NCBI GenBank assembly: GCA_021325455.1
Contig: JAJPHD010000026.1
Coordinates: forward strand, 1-64,000
Direction: 5' to 3'
Length of the DNA stretch: 64,000 bases
Source: Actinomycetota bacterium
Lineage (GTDB): Bacteria > Actinomycetota > Acidimicrobiia > Acidimicrobiales > JAJPHD01
The position numbers were made by a program, and so were the translations under genes. The notes under the pieces were generated by a model, which saw nothing but the letters and a program-made list of their open reading frames with translations, was not told the DNA's origin and made no database searches. Shown in pieces: positions 51,444-60,983 of the stretch (position 1 is the first letter of the stretch; the number at the start of each line of letters is the position of its first letter).

Positions 51444-52601
51444 CTACCGGAAGGCAGAACGGATCCGGTGCAGCAGCCCGCTCTCTGGTGGAGCCACCTC
51501 CTCCCCTCGCAGGGCGGCCAGCTGTCGCAGCAGCTCCTCCTGCTCCGGGGTCAGGTCGGTGGGCGTGTCCACGACCACTTCCACGATGAGGTCGCCCCGG
51601 CCCCGGGCGTTGACATGGGGGACCCCCCGGCCCCGCAGCCGGAAGGTGCGGCCGCCCTGGGTCCCGGCCGGGATGACCAGCTCCTCCTCGCCGTCCAGGG
51701 TGGGGAGGGCCAACTCGGCGCCCAGAGCGGCCTGGGTCATCGACAGGTGCAGGACCTGGACCAGGTCGTAGCCTTCCCGGCGGAGATAGGGGTGTGGCCG
51801 GACCCGCAGCTGCACGTACAGGTCCCCGGCCTGTCCGCCCCGCGGCCCGGCCGGCCCCCGTCCCGGGAGGCGGAGGACGGAGCCGTCGTCCACTCCGGCG
51901 GGGACGTCCACCGTCCAGGTCCGCTCCTCGGTCCGCCGGCCCTCGCCCCGGCAGTCCGGGCAGGGGGACGAGATGATCTCGCCCATCCCATGGCACCGGC
52001 CGCAGACCGTGGCCGTCACCATCCGCCCCAGGATCGACTGTCGCACCCGGTGAATTTCGCCGGTGCCGTTGCAGGCCGGGCAGGTGGTGGGAGAGGTCCC
52101 GGGGGCGGCTCCCGTCCCCCCGCAGGTGGAGCACACGACCGGCAGGCGGGACCGCACCTCCTTCTCGGCGCCGAACACCGCCTCCTCGAAGGTCAGCTCC
52201 ACCGACAGCCGCGCATCCCCACCGGCCGTGGGCCCGGCTGGGCCCGTCCGCCCCCCGGTGGTCCCGAACGGCGACCCCTGGCCGAAGAAGGCATCGAACA
52301 GGTCGCCCAGTCCCCCACCGAAGATGTCGCCGGGCCCTGGTCCGGTGGTGCCCGCCGCCCCGGAGCCCCGGACAGCCTCGGGGCCGAAGAGGTCGTAGCG
52401 CCGGCGCCGCTCGGGGTCCCGGAGCGTCTCGTAGGCCAGCGTGACCTCCTTGAACCGCTCCGCCGTCTCGGGGTCCCCGCCGGTGGCGTCGGGGTGGAGC
52501 TCCCGGGCCAGCTTCCGGTAGGCCCGCTTGATCTCGTCCTCGGTGGCGTTGCGGTCGACCCCGAGGAGGGCGTAGAAGTCGGTAGGCAAGGCCTGGCTCA
52601 T
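51444..52601 (-). CDS. dnaJ: Molecular chaperone DnaJ
   Basis: 385 residues. J domain at the start (DFYALLGVDRNATEDEIKRAYRKLARELHPDATGG, with the HPD motif), a glycine/phenylalanine-rich region (FGGGLGDLFDAFFGQGSPFG), four CxxCxGxG-type zinc repeats (CSTCGGTGAA, CPACNGTG, CGRCHGMG, CPDCRGEG) and the C-terminal substrate domain. It partners DnaK in protein folding. It starts at ATG overlapping the hrcA stop (ATGA), so this is the HrcA-controlled dnaJ2-type copy. Confidence 0.96.
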   Translation of the reverse strand: MSQALPTDFYALLGVDRNATEDEIKRAYRKLARELHPDATGGDPETAERFKEVTLAYETLRDPERRRRYDLFGPEAVRGSGAAGTTGPGPGDIFGGGLGDLFDAFFGQGSPFGTTGGRTGPAGPTAGGDARLSVELTFEEAVFGAEKEVRSRLPVVCSTCGGTGAAPGTSPTTCPACNGTGEIHRVRQSILGRMVTATVCGRCHGMGEIISSPCPDCRGEGRRTEERTWTVDVPAGVDDGSVLRLPGRGPAGPRGGQAGDLYVQLRVRPHPYLRREGYDLVQVLHLSMTQAALGAELALPTLDGEEELVIPAGTQGGRTFRLRGRGVPHVNARGRGDLIVEVVVDTPTDLTPEQEELLRQLAALRGEEVAPPESGLLHRIRSAFR

Positions 52602-53596
52602 CCCTCGCTCAGGTAGTTGCCGAGGCGTTCGCTCACGAGAGCCACGGCCGCCATGGCGTGGGGGTAGTTCATGCGGGTCGGCCCGAGGATGCCGACCGTG
52701 CCCGCCTCCGAGCCCTCCACCTGGTACCGGGACACCACCACGGCACAGTCGGCCAGGGGGACAACACCGTGCTCGGCCCCGATGGCCACGGACAGGCCCC
52801 TGTCGATCACGTCGCGCAGCAGGCTCACGACCACGTACTGCTCCTCCAGGGTGGCCAGCACCGCCCGCACCGTCTCCACGGCATTGAAGGCCCGTGCCAT
52901 GCGGGAGGCTCCCCCGACGAAGACGTGCTCGGGCTCCCCCGCCACCATGTCCGCCAGGGCGGAGAGAGCCGAGGAGGTCACCGCGTCGACCACCGGGTCC
53001 CCCACCGAGGGCACGCCACCGACGTCGGTGAGGTGGCGTCCCTTGAGGTGGGCCATCAGGTGGGCCGAGGCAGCCGCCAGCCGCTCCTCCCCGGTCTCCT
53101 GGCCGAGCTCGAGGGTTCGCTTCTCCACGGTGCCGTCCGACAGCACCACCACGAGCAGGGCCGTGCGCCGGTTCATGCCGACCAGCTGCACGGAACGGAC
53201 GGTCGCCGCATCCTGGTGGGCAGCCACCACCACCGCGGCCTGGTCGGTGAGGTGCGAGAGCAGGTTCGAGGTGTCGGCCAGCATCTGCTCCAGCTGGCCG
53301 TGGGCCTTGGCGAAGAACTGCTTCACCTGCTGGTACTGGCTGGGCTTCAGGGAGAGGGGCCCGGCCAGCTGGTCCACGAAGAAGCGGTAGCCCTTGTTGG
53401 TGGGCACGCGTCCGGCGCTGGTGTGGGGGTGGGTCAGGTAGCCCTCGTGCTCCAGGGCCACCATCTCGTTGCGAACCGTTGCCGCCGACACCGAGACCCC
53501 GGGCGCGTTGACCACATGGCCCGAGCCCACCGGCTGGGCCGTCTCGATGTACTCCGTGACCACTGCACGCAGGATGGCAGCCTGACGCTCGTCCAT
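52598..53596 (-). CDS. hrcA: Heat-shock transcriptional repressor HrcA
   Basis: 332 residues from ATG 53596 (MDERQAAILRAVVTEYIETAQPVGSGHVV), preceded by GAGAGAGG. The winged-helix N-terminus, VSAATVRNEMVALEHEGYLTHPHTSAGRVPTNKGYRFFVD and the C-terminal GAEHGVVPLADCAVVVSRYQVEG match the family. HrcA represses chaperone genes through CIRCE elements; a weak CIRCE-like repeat lies 33 nt upstream (53629-53655). First gene of the dnaJ-rsmE-hemW operon. Confidence 0.95.
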   Translation of the reverse strand: MDERQAAILRAVVTEYIETAQPVGSGHVVNAPGVSVSAATVRNEMVALEHEGYLTHPHTSAGRVPTNKGYRFFVDQLAGPLSLKPSQYQQVKQFFAKAHGQLEQMLADTSNLLSHLTDQAAVVVAAHQDAATVRSVQLVGMNRRTALLVVVLSDGTVEKRTLELGQETGEERLAAASAHLMAHLKGRHLTDVGGVPSVGDPVVDAVTSSALSALADMVAGEPEHVFVGGASRMARAFNAVETVRAVLATLEEQYVVVSLLRDVIDRGLSVAIGAEHGVVPLADCAVVVSRYQVEGSEAGTVGILGPTRMNYPHAMAAVALVSERLGNYLSEG

Positions 53597-53618
53597 CAGC
53601 CTCTCTCGCTGGTCCCGT

Positions 53619-54491
53619 TCACCCGGACTCGGCACTGGATTCTACCGAGCGCCGTGGTTCCTCCTGGCTTGCCGGGCGCCCGACACTTCGCCCCGCCCCG
53701 GGAGCGCCGTAGGAGCCGAGCACCTGCAGCCGCCACCAGATGGCGAGGGTGTCCATGAAGATGCGGGCCACAGCGGGGAGCGAGATGGTGGAGGAGAACC
53801 TCTCGTGGATCCGTACCGGGGCCTCGAAGAAGGCCTGGTAGCCCAGATGGCGGGCCACCACGAACAGCTCCAGGTCGAAGGCGAACCTCCTCTCCACCAT
53901 GAGGGGGAGCACGTCGGCCAGGACCTCCCGGCGCACCAGCTTGATGCCGGTCTGGGTGTCACGCACCTTGAGGTGGAACAGGGCCCGGATCAGCTGCTGG
54001 TATCCCCACGAGTACGCCCGGCGGGCCGGGGGGTAGACGACCTCGGACATGGGGTGGCGCTTGGAGCCGAGGATGATGTCGGGCTTGTAAAGCCGCATGA
54101 GGGTCACGAACGGCCCCAGCAGCTCGGGTGAGAGGTCGCCGTCGGCGTCGATGAACCCGAGGTAGGCCCCCCTCCCCATGGCCAGCCCGATCCGGAGGGC
54201 CTGCCCCTTGCCGCCATTGCGGTCCAGGCGCACCAGGCGCAGGGACTGGCCAGCCAGCCCTTCCAGGCCCTCCAGGGCCTCCGGGCTCCCGTCGGTGGAC
54301 CCGTCGGAGACCGCGATCACCTCGAAGCTCACGGAGGCCTCCTCGAGGGTGGCAAGGAGGCGCTCCATGGTGGCTCGCAAGCGGGCCCCCGGGTTGTAGT
54401 AGGGCACGACCACGCTCAGCTCCAGGCTGGGCGTGGGCTGGACCCATAGATCCCCGGCGGTGGTGCCTGCCCGGCGACGGAGGACAGCCAT
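53619..54491 (-). CDS. Family 2 glycosyltransferase (dolichyl/polyprenyl-phosphate glycosyltransferase-like)
   Basis: 290 residues from MAVLRRRAGT. GT2 motifs: LSVVVPYYNPGARLRATMERLL, VIAVSDGSTDGSPE, the DxD motif in AYLGFIDADGDLSPELLGPF and DIILGSKRHPMSEVVYPPARRAYSWGYQQLIRALFHLKVRDTQTGIKLVRREVL, which resembles dolichyl-phosphate glucosyl/mannosyltransferases (ALG5/DPM1). No membrane helix is evident at the end. Its stop lies 23 nt before hrcA, and it may be in the same transcript. Confidence 0.88.
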   Translation of the reverse strand: MAVLRRRAGTTAGDLWVQPTPSLELSVVVPYYNPGARLRATMERLLATLEEASVSFEVIAVSDGSTDGSPEALEGLEGLAGQSLRLVRLDRNGGKGQALRIGLAMGRGAYLGFIDADGDLSPELLGPFVTLMRLYKPDIILGSKRHPMSEVVYPPARRAYSWGYQQLIRALFHLKVRDTQTGIKLVRREVLADVLPLMVERRFAFDLELFVVARHLGYQAFFEAPVRIHERFSSTISLPAVARIFMDTLAIWWRLQVLGSYGAPGAGRSVGRPASQEEPRRSVESSAESG

Positions 54492-54588
54492 GACCGCCCC
54501 GATGGTACCCGAGGATCGGCGAAATGAGACCGGCGCCCGGCCCGCCCCCCTGGCCACTCACGGGGGGCCGGCCGGGCGGCTCAGGTCA

Positions 54589-55002
54589 CTATGCCGAGCA
54601 GGCCTTGGCGATAGCCTTGGCGTCCGCCGTCATCTTGGGGATGTTGACCTTCCCGTGGGCGGCGGCCTCCAGCTGGGCGGCAAAGGCGTTGACCTTGCTC
54701 TTGACCGCCGGCGAGGCACTGGCTGACTCGGTCTTGAGCTGGGCCACGTCGGTCGCGATGGCCTTGGCCAGCTGGGAGGGCTTGGACTCCAGCTTGGTGA
54801 GCTGCGGCTGCAGTTTGCCCACCGTCTTCTCGATCTTGGTGCACGCCGACGACGCCGCGGCTGCCGGAGCGGACGACGAAGTCACCGACGACGGCGTGGA
54901 CGAGGGCACCGAGCTGGTCGAGGGCTTGCTGGACCCGCCACACGCCGTGAGGCCGAGCCCGAGCGCCCCCAACAGGACGACGCCACCAATGGTCCTGCGC
55001 AA
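54589..55002 (-). CDS. Small lipoprotein, unknown function
   Basis: 137 residues from TTG 55002 (AAAGGAG eight bases before). The signal ends with lipobox GALGLGLTACGG; a serine/proline/threonine linker follows, then ~85 residues of helical, lysine/alanine/threonine-rich sequence (CTKIEKTVGKLQPQLTKLESKPSQLAKAIATDVAQLKTESASASPAVKSKVNAFAAQLEAAAHGK). A short two-cysteine pattern (ACTKIE and KACSA) may form a disulfide. I know no family name. Likely exported and membrane-anchored. Confidence 0.75.
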   Translation of the reverse strand: MRRTIGGVVLLGALGLGLTACGGSSKPSTSSVPSSTPSSVTSSSAPAAAASSACTKIEKTVGKLQPQLTKLESKPSQLAKAIATDVAQLKTESASASPAVKSKVNAFAAQLEAAAHGKVNIPKMTADAKAIAKACSA

Positions 55003-55136
55003 TGTAGTGACTCCTTTCGTCTTCCGATCACTCCCGTACCTTCGAGCGCACGGGAATTGCCCCAACGGGCAAGCTACTTTCCCTTTCGGGCCCGCACCCT
55101 AACACCGAGAGGCCGGGATCCTGCTTCAGGGGGCGG

Positions 55137-56927
55137 TCATTCCTCCAGGCGCAGGGCGGAGATGAAGGCCTCCTGGGGCACCTCGACCCGCCCGATGGAC
55201 TTCATCCGCTTCTTGCCCTCTCGCTGGCGCTCGAGCAGCTTGCGCTTCCGGGTGATGTCCCCCCCGTAGCACTTGGCCAGGACGTCCTTGCGCTTGGCCT
55301 TGACCGTCTCCCGGGAGATGATCCGGCTCCCGATGGCGGCCTGGATGGGCACGTCGAACAGCTGGCGGGGTATCAGCTCCCGCAGCTTGGCAGTCATGCG
55401 CCGGCCGTAATCCTCGGCCTTGGCCCGGTGCAGGATGGTGCTGAAGGCATCCACCGGCTGGCCGTTCAGCAGGACGTCCACCTTGACCAGGTCGGAGGGA
55501 GCGTACCCCGCCGGCTCGTAGTCCAGGCTGGCGTAGCCCCGGGTGCGGCTCTTCAGGGCATCGAAGAAGTCGGTGATCACCTCGGCCAGCGGGATGCGGT
55601 ACACCAGCTCCACCCGCTCGGGCGACAGGTACTCCATCCTTTCCATCTCCCCCCGGCGGGACTGGCACAGCTCCATCACCGCCCCGGTGTGCTCGGCGGG
55701 CGTGAGGATGGTGGCCTTGAGCCAGGGCTCCTCGATCCGGTCCACGGCGTTGGGAGCGGGCATGGCGCTCGGGTTGTCCACCACCACGGTCTCACCACCC
55801 TTGGCCAGGTGGGCCCGGTACTCGACCGAAGGAGCCGTGGCGATGAGGGAGAGGCCGAACTCCCGCTCCAGGCGCTCCCTCACGATGTCCATGTGCAGGA
55901 GGCCCAGGAAGCCGCAGCGGAACCCGAAGCCGAGGGCCCCCGAGCTCTCGGGCTCGTAGGTGAAGCTGGCGTCGTTGAGGCGGAGCCGCTCCAGGGCCTC
56001 CCTCAGGTCGGAGAACTGGTCACCGTCCACGGGGTAGAGCCCGCAGAAGACCATGGGCTTTGGGTCCCGGTACCCCGGCAGGGGGTGGGGGGCCGGCCGG
56101 CCGGCCTCGGTGACCGTCTCGCCGCTGCGGGCCTCCCCCACGTCCTTGATCCCGGCTATGAGGTACCCCACCTCACCGGGGCCCAGCTGGTCGACAGGAA
56201 CGATGGCGGGGGTCCGGATGCCGATCTCCTCCACCTCGTGGGTGCGCCCGGCCTGCATGAAGGCCAGCTTGGCGCCCGCCCGCAAGCAGCCGTCGATGAC
56301 CCTGACCGAGCTCACCACCCCCCGGTACTGGTCGTAGTACGAATCGAAGATCAGGGCCCGCAGCGGAGCCTCGGGGTCCCCTGCCGGAGGGGGGATGCGC
56401 TCCACCACGGCGTCCAGCAGCTCGGGAACCCCTTCGCCGGTCTTGGCCGACAGCCGCAGGATCTGGCCGGCATCGAGGCCGAGCACCCTCTCGATCTCGG
56501 CGGCATAGCGGTCGGGCTCCGCCGCCGGCAGGTCGATCTTGTTGAGGGCGGCCACTATCTCGAGGTCGTGCTCCAGGGCGAGGTAGCAGTTGGCGAGGGT
56601 CTGGGCCTCGATCCCCTGGGAGGCGTCCACCAGCAGGACGACGCCCTCGCACGCAGCCAGGCTCCGGCTCACCTCGTAGGCGAAGTCGACATGGCCCGGG
56701 GTGTCGATCAGGTGCAGCACGTGCCCCCGCCAGGAGACCCTCACGTTCTGGGCCTTGATCGTGATCCCCCGCTCCCGCTCGATCTCCATGGTGTCGAGGT
56801 ACTGGTCCCGCATCTCCCGGGGGTCAACGGCGTGGGTGAGCTCGAGTATGCGGTCCGAGAGGGTCGACTTGCCGTGGTCGATGTGGGCGATGATGGACAG
56901 GTTGCGGATTCGCTCGGTGGAGGTCAC
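55137..56927 (-). CDS. lepA: Elongation factor 4 (LepA)
   Basis: 596 residues from GTG 56927 ([31 protein letters not shown]), normal for LepA. GTPase motifs: [37 protein letters not shown]. The CTD contains the LepA-specific [17 protein letters not shown]-like segment [31 protein letters not shown] and the C-terminal VPQEAF. It back-translocates or helps assemble ribosomes. It is divergent from rpsT, a common arrangement. Confidence 0.96.
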   Translation of the reverse strand: MTSTERIRNLSIIAHIDHGKSTLSDRILELTHAVDPREMRDQYLDTMEIERERGITIKAQNVRVSWRGHVLHLIDTPGHVDFAYEVSRSLAACEGVVLLVDASQGIEAQTLANCYLALEHDLEIVAALNKIDLPAAEPDRYAAEIERVLGLDAGQILRLSAKTGEGVPELLDAVVERIPPPAGDPEAPLRALIFDSYYDQYRGVVSSVRVIDGCLRAGAKLAFMQAGRTHEVEEIGIRTPAIVPVDQLGPGEVGYLIAGIKDVGEARSGETVTEAGRPAPHPLPGYRDPKPMVFCGLYPVDGDQFSDLREALERLRLNDASFTYEPESSGALGFGFRCGFLGLLHMDIVRERLEREFGLSLIATAPSVEYRAHLAKGGETVVVDNPSAMPAPNAVDRIEEPWLKATILTPAEHTGAVMELCQSRRGEMERMEYLSPERVELVYRIPLAEVITDFFDALKSRTRGYASLDYEPAGYAPSDLVKVDVLLNGQPVDAFSTILHRAKAEDYGRRMTAKLRELIPRQLFDVPIQAAIGSRIISRETVKAKRKDVLAKCYGGDITRKRKLLERQREGKKRMKSIGRVEVPQEAFISALRLEE

Positions 56928-57003
56928 GGTGGTCCCATTGTGGCGGGAGAAGGGGGCCGGGACAGCCGATGCCGGGGCCCACCCCTGGTAGAGTCGCCAC
57001 TTC

Positions 57004-57276
57004 GTGGCCAACATCAAGAGCCAGATCAAGCGCAATCGCCAGAACGAGCGCAGGCGCCTGCGCAACAAGGGCGTCCGGTCGGAGGTCAAGACTAGGATCA
57101 AGCACGCCGTGGCGAGCGCTGAGGCTGGGACGCCCGACCGGGCGGAGGCGGCACGGCTGGCCGTCAAGCGCCTGGACATGGCCGCGGCCAAGGGCATCAT
57201 CCACCCCAACCAGGCCGCCAACCGCAAGTCCCGGCTCATGCGCCGACTGGCCCGTCTGGAGCAGGCCGAGGCCTAG
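57004..57276 (+). CDS. rpsT: 30S ribosomal protein S20
   Basis: 90 residues starting at GTG ([40 protein letters not shown]), with the standard S20 end [20 protein letters not shown]. The 3' end overlaps the convergent holA by 4 nt. It is divergent from lepA, separated by 76 nt. Confidence 0.96.
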   Translation: MANIKSQIKRNRQNERRRLRNKGVRSEVKTRIKHAVASAEAGTPDRAEAARLAVKRLDMAAAKGIIHPNQAANRKSRLMRRLARLEQAEA

Positions 57277-58295
57277 GGGCGCCGGGCGGCCGTCCTCCCC
57301 CCGGACCGCCGGCTCTCCCGGGACAGCCGGCACAGCCTGGCCACCAGCACCTCCAGCACCGGCTCAGGAGGCAGAGCGCTGGCCCCCCTGAGGTCGAGAT
57401 CGGCAGCGGCGAGCAGCTGCACCGCCTGGGAGATGCGGCCCGAGCCCAGCTGGCGGGCCTGCCTCCGCACCTTGCCGCCCCGCCAGGCAGAGCCCGTCCC
57501 CACGGTCCGAGCCGCTTCCTCGTCGCTTGTCACCTGGGCCCCGTCCAGGCGCAGGAGGCCCTCGTAGTGCCGGTGCAGGACGGCCATGATCGCCAGAGGA
57601 TGGCGCTGGCCCGCTCCGAGCAGCCGATGGAGGGCGGCCAGTGCCGGCTCCGTCTCGCCCCGGTCCAGGGCGTCGGTGAGGTCCCAGGGGGGCACGGCTC
57701 CCGATTCGCCGAGGAACGGCTCCACCTGCTCGAGATGCAGCTTGGCGCCCTCGCCGTAGGTGGCAGCCAGTATGTCGAGGAGGCCGGACAAGCGGGCCAG
57801 GTCCTCCCCCAAGTGCTCCTCGACCAGGTTCAAGGCGCCCCGGTCCAGCCGCACGGGCCCGCGGGCAGCCTGTTCCGCTATCCAGGACCCCCGCCCCTTG
57901 CCTTGAGGAGGGCTGGCGTCCACCACATGGCCCACCTTGCGCACCCCCGCCACCAGCTTCGGGGATAGGGCCCCTCCCCCGGCCACCAGCACCAGCGAGG
58001 TCGTCCCCAGCGGGTCCTCCAGGTAGGAGAGCACGGCTGCAATGTCGCTCGACCCCAGGCGGCCCACGTCGCGTGCCACCACCACCCTGCGCCCGCCGAG
58101 GAACGGTGGGGTGGCGCACGCCTCCAGGGCAGCGGCGATGCCCCCCTCCTCGGGGCCGTGGTCCTCGACCACGAGGGAGGGGTCCTCGCCCCCCACCAGG
58201 CTGTTCACCAGCTCGCTGGCAGCCTGGCCCACCAGTGAGGGGTCCGAGCCCCGGACCAGGTAGGCGGGGGCGGGCGGAGACCCGACCCCGGTCAC
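57273..58295 (-). CDS. holA: DNA polymerase III subunit delta (HolA)
   Basis: 340 residues from GTG 58295, in a GTGA overlap with the upstream folP-like gene. The AAA+-like clamp-loader fold shows YLVRGSDPSLVGQAASELVNSL, RRVVVARDVGRL, DPLGTTSLVLVAGGG, and the C-terminal helical collar AVQLLAAADLDLRGASALPPEPVLEVLVARLC. The delta subunit opens the beta clamp. The position convergent to rpsT is the usual one. Confidence 0.93.
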   Translation of the reverse strand: MTGVGSPPAPAYLVRGSDPSLVGQAASELVNSLVGGEDPSLVVEDHGPEEGGIAAALEACATPPFLGGRRVVVARDVGRLGSSDIAAVLSYLEDPLGTTSLVLVAGGGALSPKLVAGVRKVGHVVDASPPQGKGRGSWIAEQAARGPVRLDRGALNLVEEHLGEDLARLSGLLDILAATYGEGAKLHLEQVEPFLGESGAVPPWDLTDALDRGETEPALAALHRLLGAGQRHPLAIMAVLHRHYEGLLRLDGAQVTSDEEAARTVGTGSAWRGGKVRRQARQLGSGRISQAVQLLAAADLDLRGASALPPEPVLEVLVARLCRLSRESRRSGGRTAARRP

Positions 58296-59122
58296 TCCGC
58301 CTCCTGCACGGCGGCCAGGGTGGCGCACACCCTGCGGGCGCCCATCACGTCGTGGACCCTGACCACCCGGCACCCCCTGGCCACCCCGATCGCTGTCGCC
58401 CCCAGCGTGGCGTACCGCCTGTCCATGACGTCGAGGCCCAGCAGCCTCCCCAGGAAGGTCTTGTTGGAGGCCGAGAGCAGGAGCGGGTGGCCGAGCCGGG
58501 CCAGCCGGTCGGAGGCCCGCAGGAGGGCCAAGGACTGCTCCCAGGTCTTGCCCAGGTCCAGCCCGGCGTCGAGCACCACCCGGTCCGGGCCGAGGCCGGC
58601 CCCGGCGGCCTGCCGGGCCAGCTGGCGAAGGCGCGCTTCCACCTCGCCGAGGAGATCCCCATAGGTGGGCTCGGGGTCGGGGACCCGAGGGGCGAGGCGG
58701 ATGTGGGTGGCCACCACGCTGGCGCCCGCAGAGGCGGCCGCGGGCAGGTAGCCGGGGTCGGAGAAGCCGCTTATGTCGTTGCCCAGGACCGCCCCGGCGG
58801 CGAACGCCTGAGTGGCCACCGCTGCCCGCCAGGTGTCCACCGACACCGGCACGTCGAAGCGGTCCACCAGGGCCTCGACGGCGGGCAGCACCCTCTCCAG
58901 CTCCTCCTGCTCCCCCACCTCGGGGCCGGGCCCGGCCTTGACCCCTCCCACGTCCAGGATGTCGGCGCCCTCCGCCACCAGCTGCTCGGCCCGGCGCAGG
59001 AGGGCGTCCAGGGCGAAGTGGGAGCCCCGGTCGTAGAACGAGTCGGGGGTCCGGTTGAGGATCCCCATGACGAGGGCCCTGGCCTCCAGGTCGTAGCGGC
59101 GCTGCCCGAGGGTCAGGTGCAC
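58292..59122 (-). CDS. Dihydropteroate synthase homologue, FolP2-like
   Basis: 276 residues from GTG. TIM-barrel of the DHPS family: VMGILNRTPDSFYDRGSHFALDALLRRAEQLVAEGADILDVGGVKAGPGPEV, VSVDTWRAAVATQAFAAGAVLGNDISG, RVVLDAGLDLGKTWEQSL and SASNKTFLGRLLGL. Canonical DHPS has GGESTRPG; here it is GGVKAGPG, the pattern I associate with mycobacterial FolP2, which reportedly lacks DHPS activity. It precedes holA with an overlap. The true reaction is uncertain. Confidence 0.82.
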   Translation of the reverse strand: MHLTLGQRRYDLEARALVMGILNRTPDSFYDRGSHFALDALLRRAEQLVAEGADILDVGGVKAGPGPEVGEQEELERVLPAVEALVDRFDVPVSVDTWRAAVATQAFAAGAVLGNDISGFSDPGYLPAAASAGASVVATHIRLAPRVPDPEPTYGDLLGEVEARLRQLARQAAGAGLGPDRVVLDAGLDLGKTWEQSLALLRASDRLARLGHPLLLSASNKTFLGRLLGLDVMDRRYATLGATAIGVARGCRVVRVHDVMGARRVCATLAAVQEAE

Positions 59123-59142
59123 GGGCCGGGGCGCCGGGAGGG

Positions 59143-59865
59143 CTAGAAGAGCCGGGCCGCCAACGCCCGGCGGTAGTGCCCGGTACGGGGGTCCTCGGGG
59201 CCCATGGTCTCGAGGAGGTCCACGAACTCCTGGCGGGCCTCGTCGTCCTCCTTCACCCGCTCCAGGAGGCCGTCCAGCCGGCCCTCCAGGTCCGTTCCCT
59301 CGGGTAGGCCGGCGCCATCGCCCTCACCGGCGCGGAGCCGGGCCAGGGCAGCCACGCGCCGCGTCTCGGGTGACTCGGGTATGCGCCCCAGCAGGCTCAG
59401 GGCCTCCTCGTTGTCTCCCCTGTCGACCAGCAGCTGGGCCAGGGCGACCACCGCCCCGGCGTGGTCGGGGTCGATCTCGAGAGCCCGCCGCAGGCTGGCC
59501 TCGTCCCCCGCCGCCACCAGCCGGTCGGCCTCCGACGGAGGGGCCGGGGCCAGGCGGGCCACGAACTCCCTCACCGACTGCTCGGGCAAGGCCCCGATGA
59601 AGCTGTCCACCACCTGCTGGCCCCGCACGGCGAAGACAGCCGGGATGGACTGCACCCGGAAGGCCGTGGCCACCCCCGGGTTCTCGTCCACATTCACCTT
59701 GGCCAGCTCGACCGCCCCCCCGGTCTCGTCCACGACCTTCTCGAGGATGGGCCCGAGGGTCCGACAGGGCCCGCACCACGGTGCCCACAGGTCGACCACG
59801 ACCGGGACCTCGTCGGAGCGCTGCAGTACGTCGGTGGCGAAGGTGGAGTCGGTTACGTCCTTCAT
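59143..59865 (-). CDS. Thioredoxin-TPR fusion (co-chaperone-like, CnoX/YbbN type)
   Basis: 240 residues from ATG 59865. Thioredoxin domain (1-110) with the active site WAPWCGPCRTLGPIL and PAVFAVRGQQVVDSFIGALPE; then TPR-like helices (ADRLVAAGDEASLRRALEIDPDHAGAVVALAQLLVDRGDNEEALSLLGRIPES), and a C-terminal helical part ending HYRRALAARLF. This matches CnoX/YbbN holdases. Active site cysteines are intact. Divergent from the phosphotransferase gene, whose ATG is 28 nt away. Confidence 0.93.
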   Translation of the reverse strand: MKDVTDSTFATDVLQRSDEVPVVVDLWAPWCGPCRTLGPILEKVVDETGGAVELAKVNVDENPGVATAFRVQSIPAVFAVRGQQVVDSFIGALPEQSVREFVARLAPAPPSEADRLVAAGDEASLRRALEIDPDHAGAVVALAQLLVDRGDNEEALSLLGRIPESPETRRVAALARLRAGEGDGAGLPEGTDLEGRLDGLLERVKEDDEARQEFVDLLETMGPEDPRTGHYRRALAARLF

Positions 59866-59893
59866 GGCACATCCGACGTTATCTTCCCCGCCC

Positions 59894-60919
59894 ATGGAGG
59901 CGATCCACGAGGAGCGGGTGACGGCCTGGTTCACCGAGAACATCGAGGGCGTTCGGCCTCCCCTGCGCTTCGAGCTCATAGCCGGCGGCCGCTCCAACCT
60001 CACCTTCCGGGTGACCGACGCCTCCGGGCAGCGCTTCGCCCTCCGCCGGCCACCGCTTTCCCACGTCCTGCCCACGGCCCATGACATGGCCCGGGAGCAC
60101 CGGGTCATCGCCGCTCTCGGGCCCACCTCCGTGCCGGTGCCCCCGGCCCTCGGCTACTGCGGCGACGAAGCGGTGAACGGGCAGCCCTTCTACGTGATGG
60201 GCTTCGTGGAGGGCCGGGTCATCCGCGATGCGGCGGCCGCCCGGTCTCTCGACCCGGCCAGCCGGCGCCGGGCCGGTCTGGCCCTGGCCGACGTGCTGGT
60301 CGAGATCCACGCCGTCGACCCCGACGCAGTGGGCCTCGGGGACCTGGGGCGGCGAGAGGGCTACATCCAGCGCCAGCTGAGGCGCTGGCAGGAGCAGTTC
60401 ACCCGGTCCCAGATGCTCACCCGCCGGCCCGTCCCGGCCATGGCAGAGGTCCACGCCCGGCTGGGCCGCCGAGTCCCTCCCCAGGGGCCCCCGGCCATAG
60501 TGCATGGGGACTACCGGCTGGACAACGCCCTGCTTGACGACACGGGCGAGGTGCTGGCCGTGCTGGACTGGGAGATCTGCACCCTGGGCGACCCGCTCGC
60601 CGACGTGGGCCTCCTCAACGTCTACTGGACCGAGGAGGGCGAGGACGACCTGCTGCTGGTCGAGCCCCCCACGCAGGTCCCCGGCTTCCCGAGCAGGGAG
60701 GAGATCATGGCCCGCTACGCCTCGGGCTCGGGCCGGGACCTCGGGCAACTGGACTTCTATGTGGCCTTCGGCTACTGGAAGCTGGCCTGCATCCTGGAGG
60801 GCGTCTATGCCCGCTACCTGGGGGGTGCCGGGGGTGGAGACCAGAGCGACTTCGCCGGCTACGCCGACAAGGTGGTCACCCTGGCCGAGCGGGCCCTGGC
60901 CGTGACCGAGGGTCTGTAG
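59894..60919 (+). CDS. APH-family phosphotransferase (ACAD10/11-like)
   Basis: 341 residues from ATG 59894. Aminoglycoside-phosphotransferase fold: substrate loop GGRSNLTFRVTDASGQRFALRRPPLSHVLPTAHDMAREHRVIAALG, catalytic loop IVHGDYRLDNALLDDTGEVLAVLDWEICTLGDPLADVGLLNVYW. The RRPP...AHDM(A)REHRV block is characteristic of the ACAD10/11-associated kinases acting on hydroxy acyl-CoA-related substrates rather than antibiotics. Stands between the thioredoxin and LLM oxidoreductase genes. Confidence 0.9.
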   Translation: MEAIHEERVTAWFTENIEGVRPPLRFELIAGGRSNLTFRVTDASGQRFALRRPPLSHVLPTAHDMAREHRVIAALGPTSVPVPPALGYCGDEAVNGQPFYVMGFVEGRVIRDAAAARSLDPASRRRAGLALADVLVEIHAVDPDAVGLGDLGRREGYIQRQLRRWQEQFTRSQMLTRRPVPAMAEVHARLGRRVPPQGPPAIVHGDYRLDNALLDDTGEVLAVLDWEICTLGDPLADVGLLNVYWTEEGEDDLLLVEPPTQVPGFPSREEIMARYASGSGRDLGQLDFYVAFGYWKLACILEGVYARYLGGAGGGDQSDFAGYADKVVTLAERALAVTEGL

Positions 60920-60983
60920 GCACCGCCCCCTGTCACCCCCTCCCCGGTCGCCAGCCACGCCCTTTCGGGCTTACGCTCCTCCC

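Noticed and set aside
55428-57095. 555-aa plus-strand ORF
   Set aside because: Antisense to lepA, which has every GTPase motif.
59894-60919. Aminoglycoside resistance gene
   Set aside because: The kinase fold is of the ACAD10/11-associated type, and nothing suggests an antibiotic substrate.
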